Shown here: positions 1 through 7,921 of the stretch, piece by piece
Position numbering within the stretch: position 1 is the first letter of the stretch
Layout: every line of letters starts with the position of its first letter
Assembly (NCBI GenBank): GCA_002389295.1
Contig: DGOE01000028.1
Coordinates: 208-21,767, forward strand
Length of the DNA stretch: 21,560 nt
Source of the DNA: Flavobacteriales bacterium UBA4474
Lineage (GTDB): Bacteria > Bacteroidota > Bacteroidia > Flavobacteriales_D > Sanyastnellaceae
Reading direction: 5' to 3'
The notes under the pieces: generated by a model
Told to the model about the DNA's origin: nothing
The model's input: the letters and a program-made list of their open reading frames with translations, nothing else
Databases searched by the model: none
Position numbers and translations under genes: made by a program

Positions 1-3
1 TCC

Positions 4-528
4 ATGCGACCAGATGTGTGTTTCTCTTTGATTGTCCTGTTGTCTTCCTGCGCACCCCAAGGGGAGGCCACAACATCCGATGTGGAAGCGGCGTATGCCC
101 GCTTTGAACGCAATGCCGAAACGGCCCGCCAGCTCATCCTCGACTTCGATGCGGAGAGCGATGCCGCCTTGGCGCACTTCGCCGACAGTGCAATCTGGAC
201 GCCAACGCGGTTCGGGCAGACGGACACGGTGCCGTTGGAGCAGGCTTGGGCAGGTTGGAAGCGCGCGTGGGCGGCCTATGATATGGCGCTGCTGTCCGAC
301 ATCGTGTTGTTGCCCGGTGTCGATCCTGTGACAAATCAGGTGGACGGCTCGGTGCGCGTCTACTTCGATTGGGCGTATACCCGAGCGGCTACAGACAGCA
401 TGGCCGGGAAAACCTTGCAGGTATCGCTCTACGAAGCGTGGGAGTTCGATGCCGATGGCAAGATTTGGATGACCCAACTCTATGGCGACATCGGCGCCAT
501 GCTCGCCGCGTTGCAGGAGGCGGAATAG
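4..528 (+). CDS. Small lipoprotein, possibly NTF2/SnoaL-like
   Basis: A 174-residue protein with a short hydrophobic N-terminus ending in a lipobox, LLSSC, with the lipidated cysteine at residue 16, so it is probably anchored in an envelope membrane. The mature part alternates helices and strands and is rich in Trp and Asp; blocks such as AHFADSAIW, a central AWAGWKRAW helix and a final YEAWEFDADGKIW strand pair resemble the NTF2/SnoaL-like fold. That assignment is by eye only. No catalytic residue can be named. No stop codon lies between this ATG and the window edge, so the true start may be upstream, and the 15-residue signal is short. It converges on the membrane-protein gene that ends 19 bases downstream. 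Confidence 0.6.
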   Translation: MRPDVCFSLIVLLSSCAPQGEATTSDVEAAYARFERNAETARQLILDFDAESDAALAHFADSAIWTPTRFGQTDTVPLEQAWAGWKRAWAAYDMALLSDIVLLPGVDPVTNQVDGSVRVYFDWAYTRAATDSMAGKTLQVSLYEAWEFDADGKIWMTQLYGDIGAMLAALQEAE

Positions 529-547
529 CACATGCCCTGGCGAAGAC

Positions 548-940
548 TCAGTCCCGCGCGCCTTTTTGACGGCGCCTCAGCCAGGGCCACCCGCCGATGA
601 GCCATGTGGCGACAAGGACCCAAAAGGCGATGAAATAGGGGTCGTTGGCTTCGGTGTTGTGGAAATCCAATGCCGTAAAGACGACGGCTTCCATGATCAT
701 CTCTGCCCAAAAGAGCATATGGAAGCCCAGCAGCCAGGGCACCAGAACCGGATGCGCGGGGCCTGTTGCGCGCACCAGTTGCCTGTAGACAATCCAATAG
801 GCCGTCAATCCCAGCAGCAACAGTGGCCGCATGAATCCGTCGACGTGGTCGCCACGCATGATTTCATGGGGCACCACAAAGACCACAAAAGCCGCCACGT
901 GCCATACCAAGAGCAAGGCACCCCATTTGATCCACGCCAT
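548..940 (-). CDS. Four-helix integral membrane protein, unknown function
   Basis: I do not recognise a family. The 130-residue product has four hydrophobic segments, roughly residues 5-24, 37-57, 65-90 and 102-120, and a basic C-terminal tail (LRRRQKGARD) that should lie in the cytoplasm by the positive-inside rule. Histidines and acidic residues fall near the membrane edges (PHEIMRGDH; FHMLFWAEMIME). A TTG start at 970 would add ten residues, but it lies at the tail of the terminator hairpin at 971-1005, so the ATG at 940 is preferred. It is co-directional with the cold-shock gene but separated from it by that terminator, so it probably has its own promoter. Confidence 0.6.
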   Translation of the reverse strand: MAWIKWGALLLVWHVAAFVVFVVPHEIMRGDHVDGFMRPLLLLGLTAYWIVYRQLVRATGPAHPVLVPWLLGFHMLFWAEMIMEAVVFTALDFHNTEANDPYFIAFWVLVATWLIGGWPWLRRRQKGARD

Positions 941-970
941 CTGACCAAAGTAATCCCAGGCCAGGGGCAA

Positions 971-1005
971 ATAAAAAGGGCCGGCGCAAGCCAGCCCTTT
1001 TCTTT
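971..1005 (-). terminator. Rho-independent terminator behind the cold-shock gene
   Basis: Arms AAAAGGGC (974-981) and GCCCTTTT (994-1001) pair perfectly and continue inward with GGC/GCC plus one G-U pair, giving about 12 bp around a four-base loop. On the minus strand it is followed by a T-rich run (TTTTTAT). On the plus strand the other side reads TTTTCTTTA, so it may also stop plus-strand transcripts. It lies about 60 bases past the cold-shock stop codon. Confidence 0.8.
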
Positions 1006-1063
1006 ATCGTTATCCCACCGAGGTGGGCAGTGTATGCGGTATTCGCAGGGACTTAACTAGGCC

Positions 1064-1252
1064 TCAGAGGACCTGAACATTGACAGCATTGAGGCCCTTG
1101 GGACCTTCTTTGATGTCGAAACTAACTGCTGAGCCGTCGGCGATGTCGCCGGTGACTGCTTTGACGTGGACGAAGACATCCTTGGACCCGTCATCGGGAG
1201 TGATGAAGCCGTAGCCCTTGTCGTCGTTGAAAAATTTAACTGTGCCCTGCAT
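1064..1252 (-). CDS. cspA: Cold-shock domain protein (CspA family)
   Basis: A 62-residue single cold-shock domain, close to the usual 65-70. Both nucleic-acid-binding motifs are present: RNP1-like KGYGFI (residues 12-17) and RNP2-like VFVHV (26-30), with the opening GTVKFFN strand and the closing GPKGLNAVNV. The family binds single-stranded RNA and DNA in the cytoplasm and melts RNA structure, often during cold or growth transitions; whether this copy is cold-induced cannot be read from the sequence. The ATG at 1252 is the only start that gives a full domain. It has a candidate promoter at 1279-1305 and its own terminator, so it is probably monocistronic. Confidence 0.95.
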   Translation of the reverse strand: MQGTVKFFNDDKGYGFITPDDGSKDVFVHVKAVTGDIADGSAVSFDIKEGPKGLNAVNVQVL

Positions 1253-1507
1253 GGGTAAATAACTTAAAAATTGAGCCGCGAAACTAAGCCATTTGCAATC
1301 GGCAACGGGCTTATTTCTCTAAAATGAAAGGGAATAGGATGAATTAGATGGTTTTGAAAGGCCTGACTTACCCCAGAGCCGTCCGGCAGCGGGCATGGGC
1401 CCTCATCAACAGCAACCCATGCAACCCCAAGCCCCCCCTGGGGTGTTTCGAGAACATCACAGGCCTTTGGACGTGCTCATTTTCGGAGGCGCACGTACTT
1501 TGTAAGC
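1253..1507. other. Divergent intergenic region between cold-shock and CotH genes
   Basis: A 255-base gap. It holds the candidate cold-shock promoter, a 6-bp hairpin with arms ACCCCA (1424-1429) and TGGGGT (1439-1444), and a TACTTTG element (1496-1502) just ahead of the CotH start. The open frame from 1348 runs into the CotH gene in another frame and has no recognisable product. I see no RNA gene. Confidence 0.5.
1279..1305 (-). promoter_or_regulatory. Candidate promoter of the cold-shock gene
   Basis: On the minus strand TTG (1305-1303) is followed after 16 bases by TAGTTTCG (1286-1279). This is one base off the Bacteroidota -7 consensus TAnnTTTG, and the spacer is one base below the usual 17-23. 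Transcription would start near 1272, giving a short AT-rich leader. Confidence 0.4.
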
Positions 1508-4500
1508 ATGTTAGAGGGGAAGTCTCATTGGGTCAGAATCGCCGCCGCCGTGGTGGCGTTTTGGTGTATGCCATTGAATCATGGCATGCGGGCCCAAGTC
1601 CAGATTGGAGAGGCCGCGCCCTACGGCACATTGACGGATGTTCTGGGAGAGCAGGAGGATTGGATTGAGCTGTGGAATGCGGGTGCCGCACCGGTGAGTT
1701 TGAACGGGCTCCGGCTTACGGATGACGGGGCGGATTGGTCCAAGTGGCCCCTTCCCGATGTCGCATTGGCCCCCGATGAGCGCTTGGTCGTCTTCGCCTC
1801 CGGCCGTGACGTCCGTCCGGTCCATCACTGGGAATGCCCTGTCCGGGATCAGGATTTGTGGAAATACCACCTGCCCAGCGGACCCACCGCATCGGATTGG
1901 CGGCGCTTGGATTTTGACGACACGGCCTGGTTGACGGGGCCAGGAGGATTCGGATATGGCGACGGCGACGACGGTACTGTACTCCCTGAAGCCGATGTGG
2001 TCTTCCTGCGGCGCACCTTCACCGTACCCGACGTGGCCAGCCTTGTCCACGGTATGATGGCCGTGGATTACGACGACGGATGCGTCGTTTACCTCAATGG
2101 GCACGAGCTCTTTCGCTCCGAAACCATGATGGAACAATCTGTTGGGTTCGACGCCCAGTCTTCGGGGCTGAACGAGGCGACGCTGTATGGGGGAGGGACC
2201 CCTGAGCATGTGGGGTTCGACCCCAAAGAGTGGCTGGTGGAAGGCGCCAATGTCCTCGCCGTCCAAGTCCACAACGAAAACACCAACTCCAGTGACTTGA
2301 GCATCCGGCCCTTTTTGGCTGTGGCCCGCGCTGAGGAAGCCATCGCACCATTCAACCCCCTGCCCAACTGGTGGGTGGCCGATGCACCAGGGTTGCACAC
2401 CAACTTCAAGCTCAAGCCGGGGGAGCCGTTGATCTTGAGCGATGCCGACGACAACATCATCGACATGACCACCTTGCCGTTCGAGATCCGATCGGGCTAC
2501 ACGCTGGGGCGCAGCGGCACCGGTCCCGATGATTGGTGTTGGTATTCCACCCCCACTCCGGGCGCCAACAACGGCCCCGACTGTTTGGCGGGCACCCTCC
2601 CGAGTCCCCACGTAGTGCCCGCCTCAGGACATTACCCCGGACCACCAGCGGTCACGGCCTCCAGCGGCACATTGTCTGGACCGCCGGGACAATTCCAACC
2701 TCCCATGGTGCTGCGCTACACCACAGACGGCAGTGAGCCCACCGCATCCTCGCCTGTCTTTACCGGTACCTGGAATCCTGGGGAGACCATTGTCCTGTCC
2801 ATTCGCGCGTTTGCCGAAGGCTGGATTCCGAGCGCAACCGTGGACCGTACCTATTTCGTGGCGGAGCCCACGACGCCCCTTGAGCGGGTGAGCATTGTGA
2901 CCCACCCTGACCACCTGTGGGATTGGGAGACCGGCATTTATGTACTGGGCCCCAACGCAGGCCAGGATTACCCCTTCATGGGGGCCAACTTTTGGCAGCC
3001 TTGGTCCAAGGAGAGCCGGCTGGAGTGGTTCGATGATGCAGGTGACCCCATTGCTTCCGCGCGTTTCGACCTCGAAATCCACGGCGGATGGTCCCGGGCA
3101 GAGCCCCAGCGCTCGTTCCGCATTGATTTCAAACCCCAATACACCGGCAAGCTGGAGCACGCGGTATTTACCTCCAAGCCTGACATCGGGGCCTTTGGCA
3201 ACCTCAACCTGCGCAACGGAGGGCAAGCCAGTTGGGAAAACAAAATCCAAGACGCCTTTCTCGGTGAGCTCGCCCTGGGTACGCATGCCGTAGCCTCCGC
3301 GTGGCGACCAGTAGAAGTCTACCTCAATGGCGATTACTGGGGTGTTTACGGTGCCCGAGAAAAATCAGACGAGCAGTTTGTCGAGGACAATTTTGGTTGG
3401 GATGCAAAATGGGTGGACCTCCACAACCAGTGGGTGTCGCTCAACGGTTCGCCCCATGCTTGGGAAGCGTGTGTCAATCCCATGTTGGCCCTTCCCAGTG
3501 GTGGAACAGCTTTCCGGGAAGCCTTCGAAGACAATTTCGACGTCTTGTCATATTTCGACTACCACATATTCGAAATCCACGGACAGAATGTGGACTGGAT
3601 GACGGCGCCTTGGGGCCTCAAAAACTTCAAGTATTTCCGGAGCCTCGAGGGTGACGGCAAGTGGCGCGCCATACTGTATGACCTCGATGCCTGTTTCGGT
3701 GCTTGGGGCACCAGTGCGTGGGAGGACTATCTGCAATTGACCATCGACCCACCCTACCCGTCGTCCTACAGCGCCTTGTTCGAAAAGGTGCTGCAGGACC
3801 CGGAGTTGGGGTGCGGTTTCGCTACGCGGTATTGCGATTTGATGGCGACCACCTTTGAGCCTGTGAGGTTCAATACGCGCTTGACGGCCGCGGCCAATTC
3901 CATAGCGCCTGCCATGCAGCGGCACATAGACATGTGGGACTCGCCGGCTTCGGTGGACTATTGGCAGTACCGCTTGGAGCTGCTCAATGACAACAACGCC
4001 GCTCGGATCGAGCCCAGCCTCTTTTTTGTCCAAGATCATTTCGGGTTCAACGGCACCAAACAGCTGACATTGACTTGGTCGCCCCCGTTTGCCGGTGAGG
4101 TGCAGGTCAACGGCATGTCGGACCTCGGAACGGGATGGACCGCGGGATACTTTGGGGAATGCCCCATCCAAATCGCGGCCATTCCTGGCCCCGGTCAGGG
4201 CTTCTTGGGTTGGCAGGACAACCTGCATACCAATTTGGGCTTGGTCGATCCCGCCGACCCCTTCGTAGAGGTAGAGCTTGAGGGTGATGACACCTTCTTT
4301 GCCATGTTTGGCCCTTGCATGGGCGGCGCCGTGGTCATGGCGGTCCCGGAGGGCGATGGCCTGGCGGCGGTGATCGATGGTAGCACAGGGCCCGTGAATT
4401 TCCAGTGGTACCTCGAGGGAGAGCAAGTCGGCTCCGGTAGCGCATTTGCGCCATCGGTGCCAGGAATTTATACCCTCACAGCCTCCAATGGCACATGCAC

Positions 4501-4807
4501 CTTGGTGGCCGCGCCCATGCCTTGGCCCAACGATGGCCCAGGCCCCGTTTTGGATGTCGCGCCACCGGTCTTTTCTCAAGAAGACGCGCTCCTTGTGACG
4601 CCCAATCCAGCATCCGGACCTGCCGTGTTGAAAGGTTCGGGGTGGGGCAATCTCTGTGTTTTTGGGGCGGATGGACAGGCCGTCCATGCGGCCGATGGCA
4701 TTTCCTTGCCGGTGACACTGCCCACCGATGAATGGACCCCAGGGGTGTATTCCCTGACCTTCACTGAAGGGGGGCACAGGCGCACCGCCCGCTTCGTCGT
4801 GCGCTGA
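1508..4807 (+). CDS. Secreted CotH-kinase/lamin-tail protein with T9SS sorting domain
   Basis: A 1099-residue multidomain secreted protein. The signal peptide covers about residues 8-30, ending MRAQ. A lamin-tail-like domain begins at 31-105 and appears to resume at 290-356 (KPGEPLILSDADDNIID, then TPGANNG), interrupted by a beta-sandwich at about 110-275. A chitobiase C-terminal-like strand region follows at 375-450 (LRYTTDGSEPT), then a CotH kinase-like domain at about 455-830. The latter has REKSDEQF at 617-624 and WRAILYDLDACFG at 719-731, whose DLD matches the metal-binding aspartates of CotH. Then come an Ig/PKD-like segment (935-1000) and a type A T9SS tail (1025-1099, with TPNPASG and GVYSLTF). 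CotH proteins are atypical kinases known from spore coats; the substrate here is unknown. It stands alone, with 143 bases to the next gene. Confidence 0.85.
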   Translation: MLEGKSHWVRIAAAVVAFWCMPLNHGMRAQVQIGEAAPYGTLTDVLGEQEDWIELWNAGAAPVSLNGLRLTDDGADWSKWPLPDVALAPDERLVVFASGRDVRPVHHWECPVRDQDLWKYHLPSGPTASDWRRLDFDDTAWLTGPGGFGYGDGDDGTVLPEADVVFLRRTFTVPDVASLVHGMMAVDYDDGCVVYLNGHELFRSETMMEQSVGFDAQSSGLNEATLYGGGTPEHVGFDPKEWLVEGANVLAVQVHNENTNSSDLSIRPFLAVARAEEAIAPFNPLPNWWVADAPGLHTNFKLKPGEPLILSDADDNIIDMTTLPFEIRSGYTLGRSGTGPDDWCWYSTPTPGANNGPDCLAGTLPSPHVVPASGHYPGPPAVTASSGTLSGPPGQFQPPMVLRYTTDGSEPTASSPVFTGTWNPGETIVLSIRAFAEGWIPSATVDRTYFVAEPTTPLERVSIVTHPDHLWDWETGIYVLGPNAGQDYPFMGANFWQPWSKESRLEWFDDAGDPIASARFDLEIHGGWSRAEPQRSFRIDFKPQYTGKLEHAVFTSKPDIGAFGNLNLRNGGQASWENKIQDAFLGELALGTHAVASAWRPVEVYLNGDYWGVYGAREKSDEQFVEDNFGWDAKWVDLHNQWVSLNGSPHAWEACVNPMLALPSGGTAFREAFEDNFDVLSYFDYHIFEIHGQNVDWMTAPWGLKNFKYFRSLEGDGKWRAILYDLDACFGAWGTSAWEDYLQLTIDPPYPSSYSALFEKVLQDPELGCGFATRYCDLMATTFEPVRFNTRLTAAANSIAPAMQRHIDMWDSPASVDYWQYRLELLNDNNAARIEPSLFFVQDHFGFNGTKQLTLTWSPPFAGEVQVNGMSDLGTGWTAGYFGECPIQIAAIPGPGQGFLGWQDNLHTNLGLVDPADPFVEVELEGDDTFFAMFGPCMGGAVVMAVPEGDGLAAVIDGSTGPVNFQWYLEGEQVGSGSAFAPSVPGIYTLTASNGTCTLVAAPMPWPNDGPGPVLDVAPPVFSQEDALLVTPNPASGPAVLKGSGWGNLCVFGADGQAVHAADGISLPVTLPTDEWTPGVYSLTFTEGGHRRTARFVVR

Positions 4808-4950
4808 CCCGTTCAGGCCTGCGCTGCGCACCGCGCCTTCGCGGGATGGCAAAATCCGTCTTCCGGCAGCATATTTTGAGGGGATTCTATGATGAATGTC
4901 ATTGTCATTTAGCTCGGAATCAGCGATATTAGCTTGCAACCAATGGTCCA

Positions 4951-6588
4951 ATGAGCACAGCAAAAAATCAGTACGATGTTATAATCGCCGGCTCTGGCAT
5001 CTACGGAACCTCACTCGCGGGCATTTTGGCCAAGTCCGGTTTGAGCGTGCTGGTGATTGAGCGTGGCAAGCATCCCCGCTTCGCATTGGGCGAAGCCCTT
5101 TTGCCACAAAGCGCCATTTGGCCCTTCATCATTGGGGAGCGTTTCGGGATACCCGAAATCGGCCACCTCAGTCATGCCGACCGCATTGTCGATCACATCA
5201 CCCCTTCGTGCGGCCTCAAGCACAGCATTGGATTTGCCCACCACATTGCCGGAGAACCGCTCAAAGCGCCCCAGCTGCATCAATTGGTCCCGCCCCACCT
5301 GCCTTTCTACAGTGAGAGTCACCTCTACAGGGAGGAGGTCGACCAGTTCCTCTTAAATGCCGCCATCAAGTACGGCGCGGATTACGCAGAGGAGACGCCC
5401 ATCACGGATGTCCAGATCGGCGCAGATGGCGTGGTGATTTCCTGCCCCTCGAAAGAGTACCGCGGCGCCTACTTCGTGGATGCCTCGGGACGGGGTTCCA
5501 AGCTGGTGGAGCAGCGCGGATACAGAGCCGAGGCGCCCGAAGCCAAGACCCACAGCCGCGCCATTTTTGCCCACGTCGAAGGGTTGCAGCCTTTTGACAA
5601 CATCATGGAAGCGCCGTCCAAAGGCCGCAAATGGCACGAGGGCACCTTTCACCACGTCTTCGATGGCGGTTGGATGTGGGTCATTCCATTCGACAATTTC
5701 TCCCGGTCTTCCTCCCGCAAGGCCAGCGTGGGGCTGATGCTCGACCCGCGGATTCACCCCGAAGACGCGACCAAAACCGCAGAGGAGGAGTTTTACTCCT
5801 TTATCGCGGGGTACCCGGACATGGAGCGCCACATGGAAGGCATCGAGGTCACCATGCCCTTTACCCGCACGGGACGCCTACAATACTCATCGCGACAGTC
5901 GGTAGGGGAAAGGCACTTCACAGCACCTTCGACTTTTGGGTTCATCGACCCGCTGTACTCCAACGGCTTGATCCACACCTTCGAAAGCGTCTATTATGGC
6001 GCGCGCCACCTGCTTTCTGCATTTGGCAAGGAGGAGGGGCCGGTCAAGAAGGGCGATTTCTCTACCGCGGCCTTTGCCAAGATGGAGGTGTTGCACCGCA
6101 CCCAATGGAACCACGCCGACGGCACCATTTCACAGGCATACGCCTCCATGGCTGACTTCGGTACCTGGAATGCCTGGACGCAGTATTGGCTGGCGCAGAT
6201 CCTGTTTGGCGACCTGTGGCTGCAGCGGGCTTGTTTCCGCTATTTCGAGGATGGAAATACGGCGCATTTTGACGCCTTCCTCGACGAGAATCGGCCGGGC
6301 GACCATGCGCCATTCGCTCAGGACAAGCGCGCGCTGCTCGAAGACCTCGGCGCCTTGCTTGCCGTGAAAGGAAATGGTGTGGTGGATACCGGTGAGGCCA
6401 TGCTGCAAAGGCTGGCTGAAGAGTCTTGGTTGCCGCGCCATGTCTTTGACTGGGGCGCTCCTGAAGCGCGCAACGTGGACTTCTCCAGAGAGGAGGTCGT
6501 CGGCGCTTTGCTCGGTTGGGGCTTTGAAAGCTCACCCGAACACCTGCGCAACGGCCTGTTTGATTTCAAGCTGCCAGAGCCGGCCTGA
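4951..6588 (+). CDS. Flavin-dependent halogenase-like FAD enzyme
   Basis: A 545-residue flavoprotein of the tryptophan-halogenase-like class. The N-terminus has the Rossmann dinucleotide motif GSGIYG (14-19), then ERGKHPRFALGEALLPQ, the GEA region of halogenases, and DASGR at 178-182. The hallmark GWxWxIP is present as GWMWVIP (240-246), and GFIDPLYSNGL (330-340) matches the FAD-contacting DP loop. Lys90 in GLKHSIGF sits where halogenases carry the lysine proposed to carry the chloramine or bound hypohalous acid. Known members use FADH2, O2 and halide to halogenate aromatic compounds and need a flavin reductase, which is not seen here. It is flanked by unrelated genes, so the substrate cannot be inferred. 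Loss of halogenation in favour of another flavin reaction is possible. Confidence 0.75.
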   Translation: MSTAKNQYDVIIAGSGIYGTSLAGILAKSGLSVLVIERGKHPRFALGEALLPQSAIWPFIIGERFGIPEIGHLSHADRIVDHITPSCGLKHSIGFAHHIAGEPLKAPQLHQLVPPHLPFYSESHLYREEVDQFLLNAAIKYGADYAEETPITDVQIGADGVVISCPSKEYRGAYFVDASGRGSKLVEQRGYRAEAPEAKTHSRAIFAHVEGLQPFDNIMEAPSKGRKWHEGTFHHVFDGGWMWVIPFDNFSRSSSRKASVGLMLDPRIHPEDATKTAEEEFYSFIAGYPDMERHMEGIEVTMPFTRTGRLQYSSRQSVGERHFTAPSTFGFIDPLYSNGLIHTFESVYYGARHLLSAFGKEEGPVKKGDFSTAAFAKMEVLHRTQWNHADGTISQAYASMADFGTWNAWTQYWLAQILFGDLWLQRACFRYFEDGNTAHFDAFLDENRPGDHAPFAQDKRALLEDLGALLAVKGNGVVDTGEAMLQRLAEESWLPRHVFDWGAPEARNVDFSREEVVGALLGWGFESSPEHLRNGLFDFKLPEPA

Positions 6589-6847
6589 ATTCGCCACATG
6601 CCCAGCAACCAGCGGGGCTTCATAAAGTGTAACCTAAAGGCGGCTTCTTCCGTATATTGGATTCCAACCGGATTCGATATGATGCTGCCTTCATTCCTTG
6701 ATGTTTACCTCAGTTTTGGCTTGATTTCCGTGCTGCACTGGGGCGTTGTTTCCTTGATTCGCGCATTTGGTACTGTACCGGATGCCATGCCACACTGAGG
6801 ACAATCAAAAATGCCCTTCCTGATGAGGGGGGTCTAACTTGCGCCCC
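6589..6847. other. Intergenic region before mnmH
   Basis: A 259-base gap with no confident gene. A 66-codon open frame at 6598-6798 has a hydrophobic stretch in its second half (SFGLISVLHWGVVSLI) but no visible start signal and no recognisable family. There is an 11-base palindrome, GGTACTGTACC, at 6769-6779, and a TAACTTGC element (6835-6842) just ahead of mnmH. I looked for a selenocysteine tRNA because of the downstream selenium genes and found none. Confidence 0.4.
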
Positions 6848-7906
6848 ATGGCCGTTCCGGAAAGAAAGGTGGAGGTGGATGAATTCCTCGCTGGTGCGAG
6901 GGAGAAAGGTGCGCTGTTGCTGGATGTGCGCTCACCTGGAGAATACGCCGAGGACCACATTCCTGGCGCCGTTTCTTTCCCCTTGTTCAACGATGCTGAA
7001 CGCGCCCAGGTGGGCACCATTTACAAGCAAGTTGGACGCGAGGAGGCTGTAGAAAAAGGGCTGGAGTTCATCGGACCACGCATGGCGGACACTGTGCGAC
7101 GCGCCAAGGCGCTGTTCACGGCGGAGCCCGATCGGCGGCCCCTGCACTTGTATTGTTGGCGCGGCGGCATGCGCTCGGGTTCCATGGGGTGGCTGCTGCG
7201 CACGGCGGGCTTGCCGGTGGTCCTGCTCGAAGGCGGATACAAGGCGTACAAGCAATCGCTGCCTGAGTTCATGGGGCAGGATTGGCCCTTGGTTCGCATT
7301 GGCGGCTACACGGGGTCGGCCAAAACAGCCGTGGTACACGCCCTGGCTGCCCGTGGGGAGCAGGTGGTGGACCTCGAAGGGCTCGCTCGGCATTTTGGTT
7401 CGGCGTTTGGCAACCTCGAGCAACACGCCCAACCCACTTCAGCGCATTTTCGCAACCTGCTGGCCGAGGCCTTGACTGCGCTCGATGCTGGCCGCCGGAT
7501 TTGGGTGGAGAACGAAAGCCGGCGCATCGGCAACGTGCACCTGCCTGAGCCTTTCTACAAGCGCATGATCGCCTGTCCTGCCCTGGAGATGCTCCGGAGC
7601 ACCGATGACCGCGTGGAGCACCTCGTGGGCATGTACGGCAGCTATGATGGGGCTTTGCTGCGCAAGGGGTTCAATGCCATCCGCAGCGAATTGGGCGGGG
7701 CGCAGACAGACCAGGCGCTGGTGGCCTTGGACAATGGTGATTTGGCCACCGGCGCGCGGATAGCATTGGAATATTACGACCGCACCTATGAGCACGGTTT
7801 GCAGAAGCGGGCAGGGGACAACCGGCATCCGGTAGACGCGCAGGGCATGTCCATCGAAGCGTGCGCAGAGCGGTTGGTGCGGGCTGCTGACGGCATGGGT
7901 CTCTGA
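6848..7906 (+). CDS. mnmH: tRNA 2-selenouridine synthase (MnmH/SelU)
   Basis: A 352-residue protein matching the MnmH architecture. The N-terminal rhodanese domain (about 8-135) has the catalytic cysteine in YCWRGGMRS (Cys103), and a P-loop NTPase-like domain follows from about 150. MnmH replaces the sulfur of wobble 2-thiouridine in tRNA with selenium, through a geranylated intermediate, using selenophosphate. The Walker A is GYTGSAKT (153-160), with alanine where the canonical GxxxxGKT has its last glycine; the rest of the domain, such as WVENESRRIG, is conserved. A TTG start at 6839 would add three residues, but the ATG at 6848 is preferred. selD follows 15 bases after the stop, so the two are very likely one operon. 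Confidence 0.93.
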   Translation: MAVPERKVEVDEFLAGAREKGALLLDVRSPGEYAEDHIPGAVSFPLFNDAERAQVGTIYKQVGREEAVEKGLEFIGPRMADTVRRAKALFTAEPDRRPLHLYCWRGGMRSGSMGWLLRTAGLPVVLLEGGYKAYKQSLPEFMGQDWPLVRIGGYTGSAKTAVVHALAARGEQVVDLEGLARHFGSAFGNLEQHAQPTSAHFRNLLAEALTALDAGRRIWVENESRRIGNVHLPEPFYKRMIACPALEMLRSTDDRVEHLVGMYGSYDGALLRKGFNAIRSELGGAQTDQALVALDNGDLATGARIALEYYDRTYEHGLQKRAGDNRHPVDAQGMSIEACAERLVRAADGMGL

Positions 7907-7921
7907 CCCACCTTTGTCCAC

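Noticed and set aside
3548..4963. Long minus-strand open frame (471 codons) opposite the CotH gene
   Set aside because: Its product has no recognisable domain, and it lies wholly in the shadow of a well-supported multidomain gene. High GC makes such antisense frames common; the same applies to the minus-strand frames at 1511-2611, 13811-14989 and 19426-20721.
6598..6798. 66-codon open frame with a hydrophobic stretch between the halogenase and mnmH genes
   Set aside because: No start signal, no recognisable family and mixed composition. I kept it only as a note in the intergenic entry.
6589..6847. Possible selenocysteine tRNA near the selenium genes
   Set aside because: No cloverleaf with the long extra arm could be found on either strand.
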